A stretch of 64,000 nt of DNA, from assembly GCA_963974475.1 (NCBI GenBank), contig CAXBCR010000003.1:124001-188000 (forward strand). Direction: 5' to 3'. Under the pieces are notes generated by a model. That model made no database searches. It was not told the DNA's origin and saw only the letters and a program-made list of their open reading frames with translations. Numbering within the stretch: the stretch's first letter is position 1; every line of letters starts with the position of its first letter. Origin of the DNA: CAJXZP01 sp963974475. Lineage in GTDB: Bacteria; Bacteroidota; Bacteroidia; Flavobacteriales_G; Salibacteraceae. This document shows, in pieces, positions 1-6,185 of the stretch. Made by a program: the position numbers and the translations under genes.

Positions 1-4
1 CCGA

Positions 5-337
5 ATGAAAAAAATTAAAAACCTGTGTGCGGTACACCGCGCCATCAAAACTCAAATTAAAGGATCCACCCCCGAAATTGCAAAACAAGTAGGATTATCA
101 CGAAGCTGTTTTTACAAATACATAGAAGGAATAGAAAACTTTGGTGCAGAAGTGGCTTACTCACGTACTGCCCGATGCTTTTCGTACCAATCTCCATTCG
201 AACTTAAGTTAGAAATTAATGCTGAAGGCATGAATCAAATATATGGAGGAAGAAATTTTCTTCCGTCCACGAAAAATGGACGGAAGGGTTTTATGTTTGG
301 CATCTCAAAGGAGGATGACCACCTTAATTTGAAATAA
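5..337 (+). CDS. Small helix-turn-helix protein, function unknown
   Basis: This 110-residue protein begins with a basic stretch, and residues about 21-45 (STPEIAKQVGLSRSCFYKYI) look like a helix-turn-helix of the HTH_11/HTH_23 kind, with a recognition helix after GLSRS. The rest has no family I recognise. It lies four bases from the window edge, so a longer upstream start cannot be excluded. It reads toward the KGG peptide gene at 550, but a hairpin at 401-424 lies between them, so co-transcription would need read-through. The DNA-binding role is inferred from the HTH pattern only. Confidence 0.6.
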   Translation: MKKIKNLCAVHRAIKTQIKGSTPEIAKQVGLSRSCFYKYIEGIENFGAEVAYSRTARCFSYQSPFELKLEINAEGMNQIYGGRNFLPSTKNGRKGFMFGISKEDDHLNLK

Positions 338-390
338 CGAAAAAACAGACAACCCAAGTTGTCCATTAAAATATTCTGATACGTATCGGA

Positions 391-499
391 AAAAGAAAAA
401 AAGGAAGTGCGGCAACACTTCCTTTTAAAGACGCATCTAGTCTCGGCTTGCCGGCTATGATAACGTGTGCATATCAGCAACTGTAGGTGCCGAAAATGC
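391..499 (-). ncRNA. Candidate small RNA of about 105 nt
   Basis: On the minus strand a perfect TACCTTTG box (512-505) is followed about 80 nt later by a 9-bp hairpin (424-401, loop of 6) and a U-rich tail (400-391). Promoter-like box and intrinsic terminator thus bracket a short unit without a convincing ORF. The interior has a GC-rich inverted stretch (GCCGG/CCGGC region near 446-455), suggesting structure. The start point near 499 is inferred from the box. Flavo-1 and 6S-type RNAs are possible identities, but I could not test either. Confidence 0.4.
401..428. terminator. Bidirectional hairpin terminator
   Basis: AAGGAAGTG (401-409) pairs with CACTTCCTT (416-424). The minus-strand side has the longer U tract (TTTTTCTTTT over 400-391). 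The plus side has only a short TTTT, so it may end the HTH transcript weakly and the small RNA strongly. Confidence 0.6.
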
Positions 500-504
500 A
501 GTGG

Positions 505-512
505 CAAAGGTA
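505..512 (-). promoter_or_regulatory. Bacteroidota -7 box for the candidate small RNA
   Basis: TACCTTTG matches the TAnnTTTG consensus read on the minus strand. No clear -33 TTTG lies upstream, so the promoter is only half supported. Confidence 0.4.
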
Positions 513-549
513 TTTTTATTTTTAGAGTAGGTGTTTTAAATATATTATT

Positions 550-732
550 ATGAAAAAGTTAGAAAAATTGAAATCAAATAAACTTGATTTATCAATGCAA
601 AAGTCGGTAAAAGGTGGACTCCCTATCTATGTGCCAATCCAAATGGTTACCCATGTTATTGATTCAGGAAAGATCGGGCCGCAAAATGCCAGTGATGAAG
701 GTAATCCTGGATATTATGATACTATGGATTAA
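550..732 (+). CDS. KGG-leader peptide precursor
   Basis: A 60-residue peptide with a lysine-rich leader (residues 1-20) ending in a KGG motif at residues 21-23, the double-glycine cleavage signature of Bacteroidota ribosomal natural-product and exported peptide precursors. The predicted core (24-60) begins LPIYVPIQMV and ends in an acidic, glycine-containing tail; it has no cysteine, so a lanthionine or disulfide product is unlikely. No ATP-grasp, radical-SAM or C39 peptidase gene is in the window, so processing partners would have to be elsewhere. A strong hairpin follows the stop at once. The product and role are unknown. Confidence 0.65.
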   Translation: MKKLEKLKSNKLDLSMQKSVKGGLPIYVPIQMVTHVIDSGKIGPQNASDEGNPGYYDTMD

Positions 733-746
733 TTATTCAATTAATA

Positions 747-776
747 AAAGAAGGGTAGGATTCTACCCTTCTTTTT
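747..776 (+). terminator. Hairpin between peptide gene and beta-propeller gene
   Basis: AAAGAAGGGTAG (747-758) pairs with CTACCCTTCTTT (763-774) across a GATT loop, followed by further T. It sits 14 nt after the peptide stop and 16 nt before the next start codon, an arrangement that would make much peptide mRNA and little downstream message. Confidence 0.75.
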
Positions 777-792
777 AATAAATTTTACTTTG

Positions 793-2085
793 ATGAAGTA
801 TTCCATTTTAATTTTTCTGTTATTTATAACAATGTGCCTTTCTGGACAGAATGTTGTCCGAGGTAGAATCATTGATGGAAATAATGAGGGTGTTTCTTAT
901 GCTACCATTCAAACTGGAGATAATCAAACTATTTCAAATGACGGTGGTTACTTTGAACTGAAAACAAACTTGGACACGGTTGTTTTAACCATTAGACATG
1001 TTAGTTTTTTGACCAAAACGGATACCATTAATATTCTTACAAACGATAGGTTTATTAGCATTACGCTCATCAAAAAAGAGATTAATCTAGATTCTGTTAC
1101 AGTTAATGAAAAGCGATACCCTGATTTTTTGATGGACTACGAAATTTCCAAAGGAGTTATTTATACGCTCAACCGCAGAAATAAAAAGCGATTTGTGAAA
1201 ACCTTCAATCCTGAAAAAAGTTGGTTAATAGAAAAAGAGGTTTCTAAAAAATACAACGACATCAAAAAAGATTGTTTCGGTAATATTCATCTTATAGCTG
1301 ACGATAGTGTGAGGCAAATTTTTGTGTATAACAATGATATTTTCACCATTGCAAACTTCTCTATAGCAGAATTTCAGAAACAGTTAGAACCATGCGTAGC
1401 TGCTTTTGATAATAGAATTATTACATCAAAATATGCCAACCATGACCAACAATTAATTCTTGATTTGTACCACAATAAATCAGTTACACATTTTGCTAAT
1501 ATATGGGATGAAGAAGCTACTAAAAATGCCCAATCATACTATTCTGAAATCATTAGATTGTATTATCAAAACACGCCTGAGGAACAAAACATTATTGAAC
1601 TAGGGGTATGGGATGGAGACCTGGTAAAGCTTATTGTTCCATACGCAATAATAGCTTCAAATGGAACGATTCTTCGTTCTGGTTGGACTACGGAACAAAT
1701 CGGTTGGTATAAAAACGTTGCAGCCAAACCATTGTATTGTCCTGTTTTTGTTCTGGATGAAAATTTGATACTATTTGATTTTGTGAACGGGGTATTGAAA
1801 ACCTATCGCTTTGATGGGCAATTGCTTAACTCTATACCAATTTCATTCCACAAGAATAAAGGATGGGTTGAGCAAGTTTTAGCAGATGAAGCAACAGGAA
1901 AGTTATATACCATTTACCAACTAAACGGGGCTTATTTCATTAGCGAAATAAATACAGAAGATGGTACTATTAAAGAGTTAAAACCTTGCTTCTCGAAGCA
2001 ATACCCAGAAAACATTAGAGTCTATAATGAGAAGGTATTCTACATTTTTGATTTTAAATTACATAGCGTGCTAGTTGATGACTAA
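793..2085 (+). CDS. Exported carboxypeptidase-regulatory-like / beta-propeller protein
   Basis: After a signal peptide (residues 1-18, ending SGQ) comes a CarboxypepD_reg-like beta-sandwich (about 20-105: VVRGRIIDGNNEGVSYATI, then a GGYFEL strand). The remaining 300 residues carry recurring short strand patterns like those of Bacteroidota six-bladed beta-propeller proteins often found with KGG peptides. The ATG at 793 is chosen over the in-frame TTG at 790. It is likely exported to the periplasm or outer membrane. The gene follows the KGG peptide through a hairpin, suggesting shared but attenuated expression. Function unknown; the propeller assignment is from general pattern, not from an alignment. 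Confidence 0.6.
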   Translation: MKYSILIFLLFITMCLSGQNVVRGRIIDGNNEGVSYATIQTGDNQTISNDGGYFELKTNLDTVVLTIRHVSFLTKTDTINILTNDRFISITLIKKEINLDSVTVNEKRYPDFLMDYEISKGVIYTLNRRNKKRFVKTFNPEKSWLIEKEVSKKYNDIKKDCFGNIHLIADDSVRQIFVYNNDIFTIANFSIAEFQKQLEPCVAAFDNRIITSKYANHDQQLILDLYHNKSVTHFANIWDEEATKNAQSYYSEIIRLYYQNTPEEQNIIELGVWDGDLVKLIVPYAIIASNGTILRSGWTTEQIGWYKNVAAKPLYCPVFVLDENLILFDFVNGVLKTYRFDGQLLNSIPISFHKNKGWVEQVLADEATGKLYTIYQLNGAYFISEINTEDGTIKELKPCFSKQYPENIRVYNEKVFYIFDFKLHSVLVDD

Positions 2086-2172
2086 CTGCCAGATTGTCAA
2101 GATGGTGAGCATTATTTAGGGCTAGCTATTTTGGTGAAATACTTCCTTATTTCATCCTGGAAATTCCCCCAC

Positions 2173-2340
2173 CTATTCCTTAGCCACGTAATTCCATAAA
2201 TAATATAAAACCCCAATAATACCTAATCCACACATTATTTTGAGCAGCACGTATGGGGCGAAATAAATACCCATGATTAAGGCGGGCAATAAAAAAATAC
2301 TTAAAATGTGCGAAATCCCTTGTGTGTCTTTTTTCTTCAT
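2173..2340 (-). CDS. 55-aa two-helix membrane protein downstream of lipB
   Basis: Reading the minus strand from the ATG at 2340 gives 55 residues starting MKKKDTQGIS and ending WNYVAKE before a TAG at 2175-2173. Two hydrophobic segments (about 11-33 and 36-51) and positively charged ends fit a small inner-membrane protein. It starts 23 nt after the lipB stop on the same strand, so it is probably the last gene of that operon. It has no family name that I recognise. Confidence 0.6.
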   Translation of the reverse strand: MKKKDTQGISHILSIFLLPALIMGIYFAPYVLLKIMCGLGIIGVLYYLWNYVAKE

Positions 2341-2363
2341 CGTTGAAATTCGCTTTTTTTGGT

Positions 2364-3065
2364 TTAGCTCATTTGTTCAAAATCCATCCCGAAAATAGCT
2401 GAGAAATGGCCTAGCAATTTAGCTTTAACCTCTTCCATATCCACTTCCTTGCCCAGCTCTCGTTGAATAGAGGTGACATCTTTGCCAATAATTCCGCAAG
2501 GAATAATGTTTCCAAAATATTCTAAATTTGTATTCACATTCAACGCAAAACCGTGCATTGAAATCCAACGAGAAGTTTTTACGCCAATGGCACAAATTTT
2601 TCGTTCTTGTGGAGTACCTGGTTCTACCCAAACACCCGTAAATTTATCGTAAATCTCCCCTTTAATACCGTAATCGGCACAAACTCGAATTACCGCCTCT
2701 TCCATGCCTCGGAGGTAGTAATTAATGTCGGGTTTAAACTGGTCCAAATCTATAATAGGATATCCCACTAACTGACCCGGACCGTGATAGGTGATGTCGC
2801 CACCACGGTTAATTTTATAGAAAGTAGCCTGTTTTTCTTGCAAGCCTTTTTCATCTAGCAATAAGTTGTCAAGCGAACCACTTTTCCCAAGGGTGTAAAC
2901 ATGTGGGTGTTCTACGTAAAAGAAATAATTAGCGGGTGGAGTTGCGTTTTCCAACTCCTTGTTGGCTAGTTTCTTGGCGACACTGGCGTCAAAAATTTCT
3001 TGTTGTAGATCCCACGCATTTTGGTAATCTAGTTTTCCTAAATCTTTGAAAAAAACTTTTGGCAT
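2364..3065 (-). CDS. lipB: Octanoyltransferase LipB
   Basis: LipB moves the octanoyl group from acyl carrier protein to the lipoyl domains of 2-oxoacid dehydrogenases and the glycine cleavage H protein, the first step of lipoate assembly, in the cytoplasm. The family motifs are all visible: GKSGS near residue 60, the RGGDITYHGPGQLVGYP block around 87-103, KICAIGVK, and the catalytic cysteine at residue 190 in IIPCGIIGKD. At 233 residues it has normal length. It is followed by the small membrane protein gene and preceded, 48 nt upstream, by the isomerase gene on the same strand. Confidence 0.95.
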   Translation of the reverse strand: MPKVFFKDLGKLDYQNAWDLQQEIFDASVAKKLANKELENATPPANYFFYVEHPHVYTLGKSGSLDNLLLDEKGLQEKQATFYKINRGGDITYHGPGQLVGYPIIDLDQFKPDINYYLRGMEEAVIRVCADYGIKGEIYDKFTGVWVEPGTPQERKICAIGVKTSRWISMHGFALNVNTNLEYFGNIIPCGIIGKDVTSIQRELGKEVDMEEVKAKLLGHFSAIFGMDFEQMS

Positions 3066-3113
3066 TTCTTATTTTTTTAAACCAGTTGATAACTCCAAAC
3101 TCCCAGCAATCAA

Positions 3114-4091
3114 CTACTTCGCTAGTTCCGACTTCAAAAAGTCAATTACTTTAACTTCTACTACATCCACATCGTTCAATTCGCTTAAACGCATAGAAAC
3201 CCAATCGCCTAAATGAATATGGTAAAGCGTACGAGCAATTTTAGACTCTCCCTTACTGTATATTTCGTACACTTTGTTGGTGTATTTCGAAATGATGGTT
3301 TTGTTAATTTCAATTCGTTGTTGGTTTTTAGCGCTATCATCCGAATTGCGTAAAATAACCACCGACATGTTGTCGTTTGCTCCTGCCCAACCCACAAGTT
3401 CGTTGTGGTTCATTTCTGGAATGGTGTGGTGCCAGCAAAGCATTTTTGCATTTTCGTTTATTTGTTGACGTAAACGAGTAGCAATTCCTTCGTAGCCAGC
3501 TGCGGCATAAATTACAGGCATAGTGCCTTCCAAGTTTTCAGCCAGCGCGTTGGCTTCTTTTTCAATAGTGGCTTCTTCGGTATCTAATAATGCGATAGCC
3601 GCATTTATTTCGGTATTAATGTCGAAATGAGTTAACCCGTAATGGTTAAATAAAAACAACAATGAAACCAATGAATAAGATAACATAGATCGTGGTGGAT
3701 TTCCGCCTTCTAAAACAATTTGATTTAAATCATTTTCAGCGGCAATTTCGCCCGCTCTACCTCCGGAAGTAATAAAAGCAACCTCAGCACCCGCTTTTAC
3801 AGCCGCTTCAATCACAGAAATAGTTTCTTCCGTATTTCCAGAATAGGTAGATCCAATAACTAGGGTGTTTTCATTCACCCATGAAGGTAAATCGTAGGTT
3901 TTGTTGACTAAAACAGGAACCTTTACATCGCTTGCTAGCTCTGAAATAATGGTTCCGCCAATTCCTGACCCACCCATACCGGTAATCAAAACGTTGGAAA
4001 TGTTTTTCTGAGTGGGTTTTAATGTAGTTCGATTGCCTATGGCTAAAGCATCGCTTAATTGCTTGGTGAAATCTTGAATTAGTGTCTTCAT
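3114..4091 (-). CDS. Bifunctional phosphoglucose/phosphomannose isomerase
   Basis: A SIS-fold sugar isomerase interconverting glucose-6-P or mannose-6-P with fructose-6-P. The phosphate-binding loop GMGGSGIGG lies near residues 39-47, the STYSGNTEET block near 81-90, and the family C-terminal half has EMNHNELVGW. The length (325 residues) fits the bifunctional PGI/PMI family rather than the roughly 550-residue PGI. I take the ATG at 4091: the longer frame starts at a TTG that lies within a probable promoter box (4113-4120). It could supply mannose-6-P for envelope glycans. Confidence 0.88.
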   Translation of the reverse strand: MKTLIQDFTKQLSDALAIGNRTTLKPTQKNISNVLITGMGGSGIGGTIISELASDVKVPVLVNKTYDLPSWVNENTLVIGSTYSGNTEETISVIEAAVKAGAEVAFITSGGRAGEIAAENDLNQIVLEGGNPPRSMLSYSLVSLLFLFNHYGLTHFDINTEINAAIALLDTEEATIEKEANALAENLEGTMPVIYAAAGYEGIATRLRQQINENAKMLCWHHTIPEMNHNELVGWAGANDNMSVVILRNSDDSAKNQQRIEINKTIISKYTNKVYEIYSKGESKIARTLYHIHLGDWVSMRLSELNDVDVVEVKVIDFLKSELAK

Positions 4092-4112
4092 ATTTGTCAA
4101 TTTTAAGGACGG

Positions 4113-4120
4113 CAAATGTA
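4113..4120 (-). promoter_or_regulatory. -7 box of the isomerase-lipB operon
   Basis: TACATTTG on the minus strand matches TAnnTTTG and ends 21 nt before the ATG at 4091. It overlaps the upstream TTG and so argues against that longer start. Confidence 0.55.
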
Positions 4121-4240
4121 ATCTAATCCATTCTATTTTTGGTGTAAAGTTGGAGTGCTATTTTATAACCTTAAAAGGCAACGTCCCACCAATTTAAAAA
4201 CAAGGCGATTACCTATGTAAATTAACCCAGTAAATACTTG

Positions 4241-4269
4241 TTGTAATACCAATAAAAGCAGTATATTTG
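4241..4269 (+). promoter_or_regulatory. Promoter of the rimP-nusA-infB operon
   Basis: TTGT (4241-4244) is followed after 17 bp by TATATTTG (4262-4269), close to the Bacteroidota -33/-7 consensus. It drives away from the isomerase promoter, so the two are divergent. Confidence 0.6.
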
Positions 4270-4289
4270 CAGCCAAATTAGGAATGGGA

Positions 4290-4318
4290 AAAGAGGGGTC
4301 GAAAACCCCTCTTTTTAT
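4290..4318 (+). terminator. Leader terminator or attenuator before rimP
   Basis: AAAGAGGGGT (4290-4299) pairs perfectly with ACCCCTCTTT (4305-4314) around a CGAAA loop and is followed by T residues. It sits only about 20 nt behind the predicted transcription start and about 75 nt before rimP, so it would terminate a very short leader unless bypassed. Confidence 0.6.
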
Positions 4319-4390
4319 TACCAACTATTTTGGTAATAGGGTTGAAATTTTTGATTTCAAAATAAGTTATTGATTTTTAAGTAATTAAAA

Positions 4391-4864
4391 ATGATTAAAG
4401 AGTCAACGGTACGAACATTAATTGATGAGACTACTGAGGGAACGGACATTTTCTTGGTAGATTTAAAGATTAGTAGTGGTAATAAAATTAGCGTTTTGAT
4501 AGATGCTATTGGCGGGTTGCCCATTACCGATTGCATGAAGGTGAGTCGTGGTGTGGAGCAGAATTTGGACCGTGAAGACGAAGATTTTTCCATAGATGTT
4601 TCGTCTCCTGGGTTAGATAAACCCTTTAAAGTTTTTCGTCAATACGAAAAAAATATCGACCGAAGCATTCGAGTTGTCCTAGAAGATGAAGGGGTGCTGG
4701 ATGCGAAAATAGTAGCGGTTAACGAAGAAGAATTAAAAATTTCGATGACCATAGAACAAATTATTACCAACGGTGATTTGTTAGAAGGAATGAAAAAAGG
4801 AGATGACCTAGTGTTAGCTCAGAGTGATGTTAAAGAAGCAAAAATTAATATTTCGTTTAGTTAA
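4391..4864 (+). CDS. rimP: Ribosome maturation factor RimP
   Basis: RimP assists 30S subunit maturation. The 157-residue protein has the expected N-terminal alpha/beta domain with the block IDAIGGLPITDCMKVSRGVE (about 38-57) and DEDFSIDVSSPGLDKP before the C-terminal Sm-like domain. It opens the conserved rimP-nusA-infB cluster; nusA starts 21 nt downstream. Its expression probably depends on the promoter at 4241-4269 and the leader hairpin. Confidence 0.93.
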   Translation: MIKESTVRTLIDETTEGTDIFLVDLKISSGNKISVLIDAIGGLPITDCMKVSRGVEQNLDREDEDFSIDVSSPGLDKPFKVFRQYEKNIDRSIRVVLEDEGVLDAKIVAVNEEELKISMTIEQIITNGDLLEGMKKGDDLVLAQSDVKEAKINISFS

Positions 4865-4885
4865 GCGAAAATTATACGTACAATT

Positions 4886-6124
4886 ATGATGAATACAGAT
4901 CAACTTATTGAGTCGTTTTCGGATTTCAAAGAATTCAAAAACATTGACCGTGTAACCATGATGAACATTTTGGAAGAAGTGTTTCGTGCTATGATTATTA
5001 AAATGACCGGTACCGATGAAAATTATGACATTATTATCAATCCGGACAAAGGAGATATCGAGATTTGGCGTAACCGTGAAATCGTAGATAACGATGAGGT
5101 GGAAGATGAGAATATTGAAATTTCATTAGCTGATGCAGTTAAAATTGAACCTGATTTTGAAATTGGGGAAGAGGTAGCAGAGCAAATGCAATTAGAAGAT
5201 TTTGGTCGTAGAGCAGTATTAGCATTACGTCAGAATTTAATTTCTAAAATACATGAGTTAGAAAAAGATTCTCTTTATAAATTGTATAAAGATAGAGTGG
5301 GCGATATCCTTACGGGTGAAGTTTACCAAATCTGGAAAAAAGAAGTGCTTATCTTGGATGATGAAGGAAATGAATTGATTTTACCAAAATCAGAACAAAT
5401 CCCGAGTGATTATTTCAAGAAAGGTGAAACGGTTCGTGCCGTGATTAAAAAAGTGGATATGCGTAACAACAATCCAGTAATTATTTTATCGCGTACGGCT
5501 ACAGAATTCTTGGGTCGCTTGTTTGAATTAGAAGTGCCAGAGATTTTTGACGGATTAATTACCATTAAAAATATTGTTCGTGAGCCAGGAGAACGTTCTA
5601 AAGTAGCGGTTGAATCTTACGATGAAAGAATTGATCCAGTAGGTGCTTGTGTTGGAATGAAAGGGTCACGTATTCACGGAATTGTACGTGAGTTACGTAA
5701 CGAAAACATTGATGTAATTAATTACACTTCCAATCCGCAACTATTTATTGCGCGTTCGTTAAGTCCAGCTAAGATTACCAATACCGTTATTCATGAAGAA
5801 GAAGGAAAAGCAGATGTTTTCTTACGTCCTGATCAAGTTTCTTTAGCTATCGGTAAAGGTGGACACAATATTAAATTAGCGAGTAGATTAACCGGATACG
5901 AAATTGATGTTTACCGAGAAGAAGGTAACGACAATGAGGATGTGAATATAGAAGAGTTTACGGATGAAATTGATGGCTGGATCATCGATGCATTAAAAGC
6001 GATAGGATGTGATACGGCTAAAAGCGTTCTTCGTTTATCAAAAGAAGATCTAATCCATAGAACGGACTTAGAGGAAGAGACTGTGGATGCAGTATTAAAC
6101 ATTTTCAAATCTGAATTTGAATAA
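4886..6124 (+). CDS. nusA: Transcription termination/antitermination factor NusA
   Basis: NusA binds RNA polymerase and nascent RNA, controlling pausing, termination and antitermination. Domains in order are the N-terminal polymerase-binding region (about 1-125), an S1 domain (about 130-200, GDILTGEVYQIWKKEV), and two KH domains (about 225-350), with GACVGMKGSRI and SLAIGKGGHNIKLAS marking the KH loops. A short acidic tail with a helix-hairpin-helix-like repeat (about 365-412) ends the protein. The 412-residue length is usual for Bacteroidota. Confidence 0.96.
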   Translation: MMNTDQLIESFSDFKEFKNIDRVTMMNILEEVFRAMIIKMTGTDENYDIIINPDKGDIEIWRNREIVDNDEVEDENIEISLADAVKIEPDFEIGEEVAEQMQLEDFGRRAVLALRQNLISKIHELEKDSLYKLYKDRVGDILTGEVYQIWKKEVLILDDEGNELILPKSEQIPSDYFKKGETVRAVIKKVDMRNNNPVIILSRTATEFLGRLFELEVPEIFDGLITIKNIVREPGERSKVAVESYDERIDPVGACVGMKGSRIHGIVRELRNENIDVINYTSNPQLFIARSLSPAKITNTVIHEEEGKADVFLRPDQVSLAIGKGGHNIKLASRLTGYEIDVYREEGNDNEDVNIEEFTDEIDGWIIDALKAIGCDTAKSVLRLSKEDLIHRTDLEEETVDAVLNIFKSEFE

Positions 6125-6185
6125 AATCACGTGAAAATGATTTAGATTATATTAATTTGCCAACAAATACATAACTTTCCATAAT

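Noticed and set aside
235..507. Minus-strand 90-codon frame
   Set aside because: It covers the small-RNA candidate and its terminator hairpin, has an odd composition (clusters of C, R, F) and no family pattern; it is more likely untranslated.
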